Position numbers and translations under genes: made by a program. This document shows positions 1 through 10,434 of a DNA stretch of 64,000 nucleotides, piece by piece (position 1 is the stretch's first letter; each line of letters opens with the position of its first letter). The stretch is from Odontocerum albicorne (lineage: Eukaryota > Arthropoda > Insecta > Trichoptera > Odontoceridae). Under the pieces are notes generated by a model. It was not told the DNA's origin. It did no database searches and saw nothing but the letters and a program-made list of their open reading frames with translations. The stretch lies in the NCBI GenBank assembly GCA_949825065.1, contig OX463846.1:2311778-2375777 (forward strand), given 5' to 3'.

Positions 1-395
1 TTGGTAGTATGAACCGACTGGAAGCATTCGAAATGTGGATGAACCGGAGAATGCTACGGATACCCTGGACGGATATGATCAGCAACACAAGGGTTTTTCA
101 AAGAGCCAAAGTTGATAGAGAGTTGCTGACTAATATTAAAATCCGAAAGATGTCCTATTTGGGTCACGTACTTAGAGGAGCAAAGTACAAATTACTGAAC
201 CTGATCATCCAAGACAAAATAGAGGGTCGAAGAGGTGTTGGCAGGAGGCAAATCTCCTGGCTCTGCAATAAACATGCTTTGACTGGTATAAGGAGCGTCG
301 GGGATCTTTTTCGGGCTGCCGGGGAAAAATATGCTTACTTTCAGGTGATAGTTAACGTTGGGGGTACCTGACATGACACTGGGAAGAAGACGATT
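1..395 (+). mobile_element. LINE-A 3' end, RTE-like reverse transcriptase C-terminus (copy 1)
   Basis: An open stretch from 9 to 371 encodes the region after the reverse transcriptase domain of an RTE-like non-LTR retrotransposon. It contains the blocks EAFEMWMNRRMLRIPW, LGHVLRGAKYK and EGRRGVGRRQISWL, a pattern familiar from arthropod LINEs often annotated as craniofacial-development-protein-2-like. The element ends after ACCTGACATGACACTGGGAA with a GAAGAAGA-type tail. Five further copies lie at 5990, 17858, 23367, 34264 and 61411. The 5' part lies outside the window or is truncated. It is not a host gene. Confidence 0.85.
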
Positions 396-429
396 GTAAT
401 AATCCCCGATACAAATATTTCTACCTTGA

Positions 430-510
430 CGACCTCTGAAACATACACAATTGGTTAGACGCCTGTCTCACGGGCCAAGGGTTGAGGGCTGCTTCCCGTT
501 GGTACGTACC
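430..510 (+). repeat. possible tRNA-derived SINE head remnant
   Basis: TTGGTTAGACGCCTGTCTC followed by a degraded B-box-like region resembles the tRNA-like head of the SINE family seen more completely at 46838-47022. It is short and decayed. Confidence 0.25.
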
Positions 511-540
511 AATGGGAACATATTTAAATTATAAATCTTT

Positions 541-626
541 GAAATTTAAATGGAGTATAGATCATTCAGCCAGAAGACTCATTTTGCAATAGTGTGAGTA
601 TCACTCTGTGTATTACACGACTTATG
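541..626 (+). mobile_element. left-end fragment of TIR element T2
   Basis: This segment matches the left end of the element at 29726-30447, including the inverted terminal repeat near GATCATTCAGCCAGAAGA and the AGTGTGAGTA subterminal sequence. The right end is missing. It is cut off where a P1 Penelope-like copy begins. Confidence 0.6.
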
Positions 627-890
627 TCGATCCGAACATCTGTTAAACAGTTATATCCCAAAAACCTCTCCGCTCTTGGCCGAAATCGTCTCATGCCCCC
701 CTCACCTCTCAGTCCCCAACCGTTGAAACGTGTATAGCGGTACCAGTTCGAAAAGAATTTAGTCTTGTTTGTGCTCCCCTGAAGAGGAGGTGAAAGCCTT
801 GAAACCGGTAGGGTTATACCGTTACAAAAAAGTGGAATAAACAGTGTTTGATAAAAATAAATTACAAGATATAAAAATGCATGATAAATA
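627..890 (+). mobile_element. P1 Penelope-like element, 3' part
   Basis: Sense-oriented 3' part of PLE family P1. It includes the end of the endonuclease-side ORF in a decayed frame, then the untranslated region with the ribozyme-like motif and the terminal AAGTGGAATAAACAGTGT block. It matches the better copy at 12366-12807 (minus strand). The PLE assignment comes from that copy's C-terminal coding sequence and from family P2. Confidence 0.75.
779..810 (+). ncRNA. hammerhead-like ribozyme core, P1 type
   Basis: CTGAAGA, one extra base, a GAGG/CCTT stem II with a TGAAAG loop, GAAA, the palindrome ACCGGT as a loopless stem III, then A and GGG. The GGG can pair with the CCC just before the core as the start of stem I. 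The extra base after CTGANGA departs from the textbook core. Hammerhead variants with shortened stem III are known from PLEs. Activity is inferred only. Confidence 0.55.
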
Positions 891-1195
891 TAAAATTGGA
901 AATAAAAAAATGCCTGATAGAATTAAGACCACATGCAGTAAGAGATAACATAGAAATAAGATGAAAACTAATATTGAATCAAAGCCATCCAAAAGGGCAA
1001 TATTTTTAGGGCAGTTTGCTTTTTCTTTATCTATTTTTGTGATGTGCTATTTTTTATTAATATCAATAAGCGAATGATCTTTTGGAAAATAAATGTTTCT
1101 AATTTAAATTCTCTTTTTTATATAATGGGAATATGGTGAGTTTTTTAATTCCTTTAATTTTTTGTATTTACAATTTTTTTATACTTTATATAATA

Positions 1196-1316
1196 CCATC
1201 ATCACTGTCAACCAGGGTCGATTCACTCCTGGATGAAGGTCTTTCCAAGTTGACTCTAACAAGTTCGGTGTTTTGCTCGTTGATGCAATGTGATACTGCC
1301 ATGCTTTCTGATTTCA
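1196..1316 (-). mobile_element. LINE-B 3' end, first half (split by LINE-C)
   Basis: Antisense match to the 3' end of the LINE-B copy at 15190-15998, ending in a GATGAT-type tail. The homology stops at GATTTCATC and resumes at 2024 with CTATCC, so one LINE-B copy was split by a LINE-C insertion. Confidence 0.8.
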
Positions 1317-2023
1317 TCCCATGACATACAATGGTGTGCCGAATTCAATTAAGATAAAGGGAGGAAAACCATTTAGACAGTCGATCGGAGCGTGGTTATT
1401 ATTGCGACAGGATTTTGAGTACTTGGGCTCTCAGGATGAATGACGTGTGGAAAAGATTTGTGTGGGCTCTTGAGTGTGGTTTTCTTCTTGTTGTTTTAAT
1501 TTTTTTTGTTTTGTATTTGTGTTTCTGTATATTTTTGTTTTTATTTTTATTCTTACGATTGTGTGCGGTATATTATGCGATGAAGATTTTTGATTTTATT
1601 TTTAGTTCATTTTGGGTTTTACTTTTGTTTTTATTTGTTTTCTTATGATTGTGTGCGGTATATTATGGGATGATCATTTTTGGTCTTTCTGGAGTGATGA
1701 TGTGTGAAGAGTTTGATTGCGCATGATGTTTCCAATTGTAATTGAGTGTCACTGTTTGCCAGGTTGATGAGAACGTGCAGCGGGGTTTTGTTTTTGTGTG
1801 ATCAAAAATCGGAAAGAAGTATCGATTTATTTTTTCATGCTAAATATCCTCAGTGAAATACAGGCAAAAACCTAGTTTACTGGGGATACGACAAATGAAA
1901 GGCGACAAACCCAGATCCATGAAAATAATGTATGCCCAAATTAAAATAACTGTTGTTTTTTCGCAAATTATGTATATTTCTTGTCATGTGTAATAATAAA
2001 TAAAATAAATAAATAAAATAAAA
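1317..2023 (+). mobile_element. LINE-C 3' end inserted in LINE-B
   Basis: The first 126 bases encode the last residues of a Jockey/CR1-like LINE ORF (MTYNGVPNSIK, FRQSIGAWLLLRQDFEYLG), stopping at 1442. A long T-rich 3' untranslated region follows and ends in AATAAATAAAATAAAT repeats. Other copies lie at 16606 (minus), 39250, 40577 and 52788 (minus). The flanks are two halves of LINE-B, so this is the younger insertion. Confidence 0.85.
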
Positions 2024-2152
2024 TCTATCCAGCGTATCTTCGGTTTTTTGGGCCTCATGGGTACCATTGGACTATTTCGGACACCCATCGAGAGTTTGAT
2101 ATTCTGGCTACGTGGCTCTTGCCCATTGCCACTTCATTTTCTTGCACAACTT
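2024..2152 (-). mobile_element. LINE-B, second half
   Basis: Antisense continuation of the LINE-B copy at 1196-1316, corresponding to the WYPRG/RPKVRW part of the 15190-15998 copy. Together they restore a continuous alignment once LINE-C is removed. Confidence 0.8.
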
Positions 2153-2359
2153 AATAAGAAAATATTTTTTTCTAAATAAATTATAGTCGATTGCAGGGAA
2201 TCGTTACAATGTAATAAATCCTGCAGATGTAATCTGTGAATCATATTTTTTTATTTAAAAATACTCGTATGATTCAAACTGTGTCAAGGATAAACGATAA
2301 AAATATTATATCCGGAAAAATTGGATTCCTCGAATTAGAACATGTTTACTGAAAAACTT

Positions 2360-2540
2360 CTTGCGCAAGCCATGGTGGGTGTATTGCCATGAGTCAAACT
2401 CTTCTAACCAAGCACAAAACATGTTAAAAATGGCGTAAGTGAAAATTATGTAGAAACCATTTTTAAAATAATGGGTACCAATAGGAATCGAACGCGAAAC
2501 CTTAGAATTGGGAGACAGACGTATTATTGACTGGAATATG
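2360..2540 (-). repeat. tRNA-derived SINE S1, diverged
   Basis: On the minus strand there is a B-box-like GTTCGATTCC, a middle region ending in TTTTCACTTACGCC, and the conserved SINE tail (TTGGTTAGAAGAG.TTGACTCATGGCAAT). It matches the fuller copy at 46838-47022. Confidence 0.6.
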
Positions 2541-2639
2541 TAAGTCGTTGAATTTCAAGGATTCAACTAAATTTTGAAACAAGGAAAAATGTTGAAAGAA
2601 GTCGAATAAAAGCTATTGAAAAGCATTCACTGATAATAA

Positions 2640-3035
2640 TATATGGGGAACAATGTATGACAGAATACGGAATGAAGTTATAAGAGATATTTTATAAGAG
2701 TTATAAGAAATTATAAGAGTTATAAGAAATATGAACTTAAGGGATATGTGTTGAGTAGTTTGAAGAACTGCGATGTGATATGTTTTGGGTGTGAAGAACG
2801 CACGAATGAAAAAAATACTAATCAAATTAATAAATAATAAAAATGATGGTGAAATGTGTGATATATGAAAACCCAAGACAGAATGATTGGATGAAATGAA
2901 TAATATTTTGTGGGAAGGAAACGTAGAACGTAAAAAAAATCGTAGAAGTTGTATAAAGTGTATCGAGAAAGGAAAGTTTGGCGATTTGTCTTCTTTGCTT
3001 ACCCTGACATGGAAATCACGTAATGGTATGTATGA
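2640..3035 (+). mobile_element. LINE-K C-terminal region, decayed
   Basis: Reading across frames gives blocks like MYDRIRNEVIRD, ECELKG.VLS, NILWEGNVE and SCIKCIEKG, the same order as the RTE-like LINE-K copies at 25089 and 43905. Stops and frameshifts interrupt it. The long minus-strand ORF over this stretch is a shadow. Confidence 0.6.
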
Positions 3036-3922
3036 ACGTAACAAAACTCCGTGTAAAAGGAATTTTATCGAAAATAATAAAGGTTATAATATTTAAAGCC
3101 TTATGAATATTATATTATTTTCCTAATAAATTCATTTATTTATTTATGAAATATACATCGCAAAATGGAAAATACGGTACAAAAGATTTAATGCCTTATT
3201 AAATACAAAAAAAATATTACGATGGCAAGATTCAAGAATTCCAAAAAATATTTCGATGTCTTTTTCAGGATTTTCAGGAAATATTCTCGGGAAATTGATT
3301 TCAATAATCTTGATTTAAATTCTTCCAAATGTCGCGCGATTTATTGAATGCTCTTGCAATTAGCATGCGGCATTGGTTTTATAGAAGTTAAGATGTTTTA
3401 TGGAATTTAATCCAATATTATGAGAATATTTTCTTTCTAAATTCTTATTACGGGAATAGAAAATTCCAAGAACAGTTCCGACGACATGATTTTAGATCAA
3501 GGCTTGATAAGTAAGTAATTTAGAAATTATCCAATTAAATGGATTAAAAAATTTCATAAGTACTAAGTACAAAATATCCTATTGCGTTTAAGTATATTCA
3601 CATGGAAAACTAAATAAGTCATTAGTCATGTAGTTGACGGGTTGGTTTTTTCAAAGAATCGTTGGCAATTTAGTGAAAATTACTAATTAATTACCTAGTC
3701 CCGGGAGGAAAGAATATTTTTAATTAGTTTTTAAGAAAACTTTAAATTGTACAATATATTTGTACATATATTCCTTTTAGTTACTTTTATTGAGATTAAA
3801 AATATGACAAAATAAATCTTTATGAGTGTAAGCAAACGAACATGTTTACAAATGTCCTTTGATAACCTTTTAGGATCATCCAGCAAATTTCTTAATCTGT
3901 TTGGATCCGGAGACTATACTAC
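3036..3922. other. unassigned AT-rich sequence
   Basis: No ORF, repeat homology or RNA structure recognised. A fragment at 3841-3922 and the sequence right of 5214 together form the mariner target site. Confidence 0.5.
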
Positions 3923-3924
3923 TA

Positions 3925-3941
3925 GGTTAGTCAAAAAGATT
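3925..3941 (+). repeat. mariner terminal inverted repeat, left
   Basis: GGTTAGTCAAAAAGATT, matching the reverse complement of the right end over at least 14 bases, with TA just outside. Confidence 0.9.
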
Positions 3942-3986
3942 TGAAAGCGGAAATGAAAATACATTTTTTTTGGGGAAAAATCACTT

Positions 3987-5036
3987 TTATTGCTCAGTAT
4001 AGTCTCCCATAAGATCAATACACTTGGTCCAACGATCTTCCAACTTTGTTGTCCCATCACGGAAGTGACTTTCTGGAAGGCCTGCAAAATACTCCTCTAC
4101 GACGGCTATAACCTCTTCGTTTGATGAAAAATGCTTTCCACGAAGGAATTTCTTGATGTGTGAGAACAGCCAGAAGTCAGAGGGAGCTAAATCTGGAGAA
4201 TAGGGTGGATGCTGCAACAATTCGTACCCTAATTCACTGATTTTCGCTATGGTTTTTTGAGCTGTGTGAGCAGGTGCATTGTCTTGATGAAAAATGATTT
4301 TTTTCTTCTGCAAACCGGGTCTTTTTTCACAATTTTTTTCATCCAACTGGTCCAAAAGGTCACAATAATAATCGGAGTTGATTGTCTTACCAGTTTGGAG
4401 ATAATCTATTAATAAAATTCCTTTTGCATCCCAAAAAACTGACGCTAACACCTTCTTGGCCGTATTCTGGACACGAACTCGCTTCGGAGCCAAAGTGCCT
4501 GGTTCACACCACTCCTTAGCCTCTTGTTTTGATCCAGGATCATGGTGATAGACCCAAGTCTCATCTATAGTGATGAATTGACGCAGAAAATCCTTTTTAT
4601 TCTTTCGAAATTGTTCCAAATGTTGCTCAGAAAGTCGCATTCGAACGTGTTTTTGTTGCATTGTTAGCAAATGCGGCACCCATTGTGCACACAGTTTTTT
4701 GAAACCCAAAACTTCAGCCAAAATATGCCATGTTGTTCCATGTGAGATGCCTATGGTGTCAGCTATCACATCCATAGTCGATCGATGATCTTCCAAAACC
4801 ATATCTTGTATTTTCGCTATGATTTGTGGTGTTGATGCACTTTTTGGACGTCCTGAGCGTGGATCGTCTTCAACGCTTGTACGGCCACGCTTAAACTTCA
4901 AAACCCATCGGTGAACGGTTGGAAATGAAGGAGAAGACTTCTTTAATACTTTCACCATCTTTGCATGGATCTCAGTAGCCGATAAACCTTCCAAAACAAA
5001 GAATTTAATCACTGCACGATATTCGAATTTTTCCAT
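3987..5036 (-). CDS. mariner transposase (DD34D), intact
   Basis: A 349-residue cut-and-paste transposase. The N-terminal third is the paired helix-turn-helix DNA-binding region, with the family signature FKRGRTSVEDDPRSGRP at about residues 48-64 and the linker motif CAQWVPHLLT at about 116-125. The DDE catalytic domain shows D158 (TIDETW), D252 (HQDNAPAH) and D287 (YSPDLAPSDFWL). There are exactly 34 residues between the last two, as in mariner. I start at the second Met (MEKFEY), because family members begin MEKxEfR. An upstream in-frame Met at 5057 would add seven residues. No stop or frameshift is seen. It resembles the irritans-type mariners, but subfamily placement is inferred. Confidence 0.95.
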   Translation of the reverse strand: MEKFEYRAVIKFFVLEGLSATEIHAKMVKVLKKSSPSFPTVHRWVLKFKRGRTSVEDDPRSGRPKSASTPQIIAKIQDMVLEDHRSTMDVIADTIGISHGTTWHILAEVLGFKKLCAQWVPHLLTMQQKHVRMRLSEQHLEQFRKNKKDFLRQFITIDETWVYHHDPGSKQEAKEWCEPGTLAPKRVRVQNTAKKVLASVFWDAKGILLIDYLQTGKTINSDYYCDLLDQLDEKNCEKRPGLQKKKIIFHQDNAPAHTAQKTIAKISELGYELLQHPPYSPDLAPSDFWLFSHIKKFLRGKHFSSNEEVIAVVEEYFAGLPESHFRDGTTKLEDRWTKCIDLMGDYTEQ

Positions 5037-5195
5037 TGTTAAAAAATACACTGACACGTCAATTTCAAATGGCTTGTAAACAAAGAATGAATTGACAGAT
5101 CGAAATGAAATTTTGAGTACGTTCTTATGAAAGATGAAATATTAAAATGGCGTAGAAATGTTGGTTTTTATACTGCTCCATAGATGTCGGTTTCA

Positions 5196-5212
5196 AAACT
5201 TTTTGACTAACC
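5196..5212 (-). repeat. mariner terminal inverted repeat, right
   Basis: Ends CTTTTTGACTAACC followed by the TA target duplication. It is the complement of the left end. Confidence 0.9.
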
Positions 5213-5516
5213 TAAATATAGTTGCTCTCCAGGTTCATATGTATATCAACATCTTCAATACTTGATACTTCACTACGCACAGATGACGCGATATTAAAAT
5301 CTCCACCATAAATCAATTCATGCATATTTTCACTGTATAGAGTACTGTCCATATTAGACACCAGGAATCAGAAATCGGGTTTCAAAACAAATATATTTTT
5401 GGAACAGGTATCGATCACGTTAAAACACGGGACCGGAACTTATAGCAAATCTAGTTTATCACGTTCAAACGCTGGATCTGGATGCAAAGTGTAAAAAAAT
5501 CTTATTTCGCGCGGTG
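5213..5516. other. unassigned sequence right of mariner
   Basis: No clear feature. A minus-strand frame reads ENMHELIYGGDFNIASS, which recalls the GDFN motif of LINE endonucleases, but it is too short to assign. Confidence 0.3.
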
Positions 5517-5518
5517 TG

Positions 5519-5605
5519 GATTACGCTAACAGATACACATTTGGTGCTGATACACAGCTTCCATCGCTGTGTAGCAGCACCAAATGTTTATCTGTTAGCG
5601 TAATC
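5519..5605 (+). repeat. long near-perfect hairpin (40-nt arms)
   Basis: Arms 5519-5558 and 5566-5605 are complementary with two or three mismatches around a 7-nt loop (TTCCATC). The arms begin GATTACGCTAACAGATA. It could be a palindromic MITE or a miRNA-like hairpin. No sister copy was seen in the window. Confidence 0.75.
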
Positions 5606-5678
5606 TAGAGTAGACTACTTGGAGGTCGACAAACTTCCTACCCCATTTTGTATAAATAATAAATACCTAATTGCGAAA

Positions 5679-5948
5679 CCATCTAAGAGGGTTGCCAGCT
5701 TTGAGCTGGACCGCAAAGAGTGGGCAACACTGAACCGTGCTAGAACAGACTGCAGCAGAAGTGCAGCCGATCACCACAGATGGGGCTAAATCGATGACCC
5801 CAGTTGTGACTGCGGTGCTGCGGTTCAGACCCTACACCACATTGTAAGAGAATGTCCTAAACACAGGTTCCACGGAGTGATGGAGGACGTAAACAAACTG
5901 ACGACCGAATCCAAGAGATGGCTGAGAGATTTAAATTTGATTTTATAA
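5679..5948 (+). pseudogene. LINE C-terminal fragment with Cys/His cluster (LINE-J)
   Basis: One frame reads ...ELDRKEWATLNRARTDCSR..., one stop, then DDPSCDCGAAVQTLHHIVREC...WLRDLNLIL and a stop. The LNR.RT...HRWG, C.CG..QT..HI...CP arrangement is the usual C-terminal end of RTE/Jockey-type LINE polyproteins in arthropods. It is broken by an in-frame TAA at the WG position and truncated upstream. Confidence 0.7.
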
Positions 5949-5989
5949 AGTGCCTGACTATGCCATACGCACATATCTTTTTCTTTTCA

Positions 5990-6520
5990 GTGTCATGTCA
6001 GGTTCCCCAACGTTGAATATCACCTGAGAGTAGACATCTTTGTCCATGGCAGCCCAAAAAAGATCTCCAAGGCCCCTTATACCAGTCCAATCACGTATAT
6101 CGCGGAGCCAGGAGATTTGCCTCCAGCCAACACCTCTTCGACCCTCTATTTTACCTTGGATGATCAGGGGCAGTAATTTGTACTTTGCTCCTCTAAGTAC
6201 TATACATGACCCAAGTAGGACATCTTTCGGATTTTAATATTAGTCAGCAACTTTCTATCAACTTTGGCTTTTTGAAGAACCCTTGTGTTGCTGACTATAT
6301 CCGTCCAGGGTATCCGTAGCATTCTCCGGTGCATCCACATTTCGAATGCTTCCAGTCGGTTCATACTACTAACTTTGAGGGTCCATGATTCTACTCCATG
6401 CAATAACACTGACCAAACGTAGCATTTGACTAACCGTTGTCGAAGTTTCAAGTTTAGATTATCATCGCAGAAAACGCTACTCATTTTATTAAAAGTCACA
6501 CGAGATGATTCAATTCTGCA
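5990..6520 (-). mobile_element. LINE-A 3' end (copy 2)
   Basis: Minus-strand copy carrying RIESSRVTFNKMSSVFCDDNL, KCYVWSVLLHGVESWTLKVS and MNRLEAFEMWMHRRML, ending in the standard LINE-A 3' terminus near 5990. The frame breaks after MSYLGHV, where two extra bases (TAGTA) create a stop. The ORF start at 6616 is upstream unrelated sequence. Confidence 0.85.
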
Positions 6521-7129
6521 CTTGACGTATATGTTATATGTTAGTGTTAAAATTAAATAATTGTTTAAAATTATTGTAAGCTGTGATATAAATGTGCGAC
6601 TCATTATAGCTAACACATTAACATTGTAAGTATATTCACTGATCTTATTGTGTTGTGAATATGGTAATGAACAAGCATAAACTGCACTTTGACTTAGTTT
6701 ACCTAGTTAAGTACTGGACATATGAAGTATCGTGTAATTAAACCCAATTACTGGGTCATCAGTCAAGATCGATTATGCGCTAGAAATTACATATTGTATT
6801 ATGTGTGTGTTCAGTGTTTCCACATTGAACCATTTGTTTAACTTCACTAGGTGTTCTGTCGTCAGTGTCGTAGTTTTGAATAACTATTTTGCATACAATG
6901 TTTTCTGTAAAACGTTCGTCACTAGGAACATAATTTAGGTGTTCACTGACGTAAATAGTTTTTTTTAAATTTTATATCTTAATGACGCACTTAGTTGCAT
7001 CTCAGCTCAAATTATATTCAATGACAATGAAATTGTCGCTGTATTCTTATACTCTTCCAACCAACAAGAAATCTGTTAAAAAGGTTTTAAATGAAAAACA
7101 GACTGGAATACTTTGTTTAAAAAAATCTA
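6521..7129. other. unassigned sequence
   Basis: No supported feature. The short ORF at 6982-7185 overlaps a repeat H remnant and has no recognisable domain. Confidence 0.4.
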
Positions 7130-7185
7130 GTTTCCAATTTGAAGCAATGTGTACTAGTTACACATTACAGGGAAGGAAGGGTTAA
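7130..7185 (+). repeat. terminal fragment of repeat H
   Basis: Matches the right end of repeat H (10435-11041): GAAGCAATGTGTACTAGTTA, then GGGAAGGAAGGGTTAA. Only the terminal 55 bases are present. Confidence 0.7.
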
Positions 7186-7273
7186 CAAGCTTCTATTAAC
7201 GCAAAAGCGCAACAAATAAATCATACTACATTTTTTCTATAAATATGTATTCTACTGTTATGTTTACAATACA

Positions 7274-7423
7274 TTTTGATATGTGGATACATTTCATATT
7301 CACTATATTGAATCTGTCACAATGCTCTGAATGTATTTTGTACAGTGTTGTTACAAGTTTGTCTTGCCCTATATAAGAGCTAACCATGTATCACTTGGGT
7401 CCCCGCATTAAATAAACTTAACA
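7274..7423 (+). repeat. 5' LTR of mini-copia
   Basis: Matches 7800-7948 apart from scattered substitutions. It contains TATATAAGAGCT (promoter-like) and ATTAAATAAACTTAACA at its end. The first base is T rather than the expected TG. Confidence 0.85.
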
Positions 7424-7435
7424 TGGTAGCAGAGC
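7424..7435 (+). promoter_or_regulatory. primer binding site, initiator tRNA-Met type
   Basis: TGGTAGCAGAGC begins directly after the LTR. This is complementary to the 3' end of insect initiator tRNA-Met, with its terminal CCA. Confidence 0.7.
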
Positions 7436-7533
7436 GTGGTTAGAGATCGGTTGTTAGAAATCCGTTGCTAAAGGTCCGTGATTATTGATTTTAAAAAAAG
7501 TTGAAAGTTTTAAAAGTATTTATTTAAATAAAA

Positions 7534-7731
7534 ATGGCGAGAATTAGTGAAATTAATATACCGTTATTGGACGGTGAAGAATACTTCCAATGGAAAGTAA
7601 GAATGCTAAAATTCTTACAATTAAAAAAATGCAAAGAAGTAATCCTGCAAAGGGCTCATGCCAAAGATAATCAGAAGGAATGGGAAGAAAAGGATTTTTT
7701 TTTGAATAGTTTAAGTATTGTTTTGAGTTGA
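7534..7731 (+). pseudogene. Gag N-terminal fragment of mini-copia
   Basis: 65 codons starting MARISEINIPLLDGEEYFQWK. The LDG..Y..WK..M pattern is the usual start of copia Gag proteins. It stops after a poly-T run that probably shifted the frame, so the zinc knuckle and Pol are gone. A function as a short peptide cannot be excluded but is not supported. Confidence 0.7.
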
Positions 7732-7799
7732 AGGTTAAATGTAACTAATGTTTATTTCTGTCATGTTTGTAATTTGTGAACATAAATTGTAAGGAGGTG

Positions 7800-7948
7800 T
7801 GTTGATATGATGATACATTTTATATTCACTATATTGAATGTGTCACAATGCTCTGAATGTATTTTGTACAGTGTTGTTACAAGTTTGTCTTGCCCTATAT
7901 AAGAGCTAACCACGTACCACTTGGGTCCCGCATTAAATAAACTTAACA
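7800..7948 (+). repeat. 3' LTR of mini-copia
   Basis: Begins TGTTGATATG right after the purine-rich AAGGAGG tract and ends TTAACA, giving the TG...CA ends expected of an LTR. Confidence 0.85.
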
Positions 7949-7953
7949 ATACA

Positions 7954-8190
7954 CATATGGCACATGTATCAAACTTCAATATACATATTTTATTATATAA
8001 ATATAACATTTATTCGAATAACTTCTGTGTAATTATTATAACCATTGATTTGTTGTAGCTTCATGTTAGTTTAAGATATTTTTTTTGCAATATTATCAAA
8101 TTTTAGTGTATTAATTAACTTGTATTTTATGCTATTGTTTATTATTTATGTAAAAGACACTGTTCTGTCGAGAATCAAATAAATAAAAAG
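7954..8190 (+). mobile_element. LINE-L 3' untranslated tail (copy 1)
   Basis: Shares its order of blocks, ending ACACTGTTCTGTCGAGAATC then AAATAAATAAA, with copies at 36840-37240 and 42900-43232. No coding part is recognisable here. Confidence 0.6.
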
Positions 8191-8514
8191 AAAATGGGGT
8201 TGTATTTTTCTTAACTAGATGCCAGGTGACAAGATGCAAGGCGAACATGCAAAGAGGGGAGTTTATTGAACGAAAGTAGCGTTGCGTCTGATTGTGGGGC
8301 TGTACAGGACTCATAAAACATGATTACTTGTCCAAATATCGAAACTGCGTGTTCGTGGCAAGATCTGATCGATGCAAATGATAGGGCAATCTCCATTACA
8401 TCTTGTACTGGAAACACTTGCTATAATAATTAAAAAATGGTCCAGACACGTGGATGAAAAATTGGTTCAGACACGAACATTTCATTACCAGTATATTTAC
8501 GAGCATACAATATA
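8191..8514. other. unassigned sequence
   Basis: Short overlapping ORFs on the minus strand have no recognisable motif. TACGAGCA at 8499 is one base from the footprint octamer. Confidence 0.4.
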
Positions 8515-9085
8515 CTAGTTGTAACCCGTGAAATATTCACGGAAGTAAAACAAATTCTACATTTTTGAAATACAGAATGGAGCAAGATCAGCTTCAAGTT
8601 TTTAGGTTTCATTAATGTTTAAATTTTAAAATAAAAAAGGTACATCTTGATTGATGAATTATTTAATTCTCAAAAATCTCTTTATGCACGATGTTTTGTG
8701 TATAATCATTACTGTTGTTCAATTTAAATCGTTGATAAAGTTTTCCCTGAAGACTTGTTTCAGATATATTGACTTTAATGTTTTCGCGTTTCCGACATCG
8801 TGAAAAAGCCACATATAATTGTCTGCATTAAAAAAAAGAGCATAAGATAAATAAACACAAGTAATTATAAGGTTCAATATAATAGGAAATAAATAAATAA
8901 TTAAATGAATTACAATTCAAAATAAATTGGCATCGTCCCCTTTTACACCGGTTCAAAAATCACGAACCCACCGAGATTCAAATTTTGAAGTATTCCTCTC
9001 TTGCTCTCTTGTATTCAAAATTCAATTCTCGTATTATTTCTTTGACGACAACGATCGTACGGGTTTTAGCCTATTTATACTATGA
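8515..9085 (-). mobile_element. Helitron M3 carrying a helicase C-terminus
   Basis: On the minus strand the element starts TCATAGTATAAATAGG at 9085. It ends with the hairpin CCGTGAA-TAT-TTCACGG, a short spacer and CTAG at 8515, followed by T, matching Helitron ends (5' TC, hairpin, CTRR, insertion between A and T). Unlike the 311-317-bp copies at 11380 and 61913, it keeps part of the Rep/helicase gene. Its 5' end abuts Helitron M4 with no intervening base. Confidence 0.85.
8663..8824 (-). pseudogene. Helitron PIF1-like helicase, C-terminal fragment
   Basis: 53 residues starting RQLYVAFSRCRKRENIKV and ending TQNIVHKEIFEN then stop. QLYVAFSR is the helicase motif VI of Helitron Rep/Hel proteins, and the NIV.KE..  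ending is also typical. The upstream helicase and Rep domains are missing, so the fragment cannot drive transposition alone. Confidence 0.85.
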
Positions 9086-9590
<505 letters not shown>

Positions 9591-9673
9591 ATTATGACGA
9601 TTATGAAAAAATACGATAACACACGTATCTGAAAAACAACTTCATATACGATGACTTTCTTTGATCAATAATT

Positions 9674-9746
9674 GAGGTGCATGGTCGCGTAGTAACGCAT
9701 TGGACTTCCGTGCGGAAGGTCGTCGGCTCGAACCCCGCGCTGTGCT
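9674..9746 (+). repeat. tRNA-like sequence, probably a SINE head
   Basis: TGGTCGCGTAGTAACGCATT resembles an A box and D arm, and GGCTCGAACCCC a B box and T arm. The 5' and 3' ends do not pair as an acceptor stem, so I do not call a functional tRNA. About 150 bp of non-coding body follow before LINE-F. Confidence 0.45.
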
Positions 9747-9936
9747 ATTCTCCTCGAACGACACAGGCACTTTTTCCGCCTAGTGTTCGAGGGTATAAAG
9801 ATACCTATGCCTTCGGTTATATCTATTATTTAAAAAATAATCTATTTGGTCGTCATTATAGTAGTTGTAATCGGCCTTTAACCTTTCCCTTTCTGTGCTA
9901 AAAATATTCCGCCCGTTCCGGTGCTATGTATTCAAT

Positions 9937-10430
9937 ACACGTCTGCGTCTCTTGGTATACGTTGTCAAACTCGTTCGAGGAGTTGTGAGCTGTCCAGCAT
10001 TACTACAAAGATTAGCGTTAAATGTTCCTAACAATTACACTAGACTGCGCCGGCAGGAAATGTTCTCAATAACATACGCAAGAACGGGTCTTCCAGCCGC
10101 TATGCCTGTTGGAAGGGCCTTAACTCTTCTTAACGGGACTGCTTCGGATATTGACATATTTCATATCACATTACCAAAAGCAAAAGTAAATTTTCTTCTT
10201 AGATTAAGCGCGTTAGAAAGCACTCATCAACATACTTAAGTGACTGAATATATATGTAACATACGTTTGTGTGTAAATACTCGTTTGTATACATATGCAT
10301 TATTTTTTATTTTATATAATTTAAAAAAAAAAAAATTTCCCTGTAATTTTTCTTCTTTTTTAATGTCTTGTATTTTTCAATGTAATTGGGCTAAGCCTGT
10401 TTTGAAAAAATAAATAAATAAATAAATAAT
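9937..10430 (+). mobile_element. LINE-F 3' end (copy 1), Jockey-like
   Basis: From about 9937 to 10239 it encodes the C-terminus of a Jockey-like reverse transcriptase ORF: LLVYVVKLVRGVVSCPALLQ, VPNNYTRLRRQEMFSITYAR and DIDIFHITLPKAKVNFLLRL. A 3' untranslated region ending in AAATAAATAAATAAAT follows. The copy at 60079 carries the same order with more upstream coding. The upstream Met at 9895 is not in homologous sequence. Confidence 0.85.
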
Positions 10431-10434
10431 ACAC

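Larger units (their letters stand above)
3925..5212 (-). mobile_element. complete mariner transposon
   Basis: A 1288-bp element bounded by inverted repeats starting GGTTAGTCAAAAAG and by TA on both sides (3923-3924 and 5213-5214), the standard Tc1/mariner target duplication. The length fits mariners of about 1.3 kb. It holds one intact transposase gene on the minus strand. Apparent completeness at both ends and an open ORF suggest a recent insertion. Confidence 0.95.
7274..7948 (+). mobile_element. mini Ty1/copia-like LTR retrotransposon
   Basis: Two LTRs of about 150 bp enclose only about 375 bp of internal sequence: primer site, the start of a Gag gene and a purine tract. ATACA flanks both sides (7269-7273 and 7949-7953) as a 5-bp target duplication. 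Pol is absent, so mobilisation would need enzymes from another copy. It sits inside the LINE-L type 3' region that continues at 7949. Confidence 0.85.
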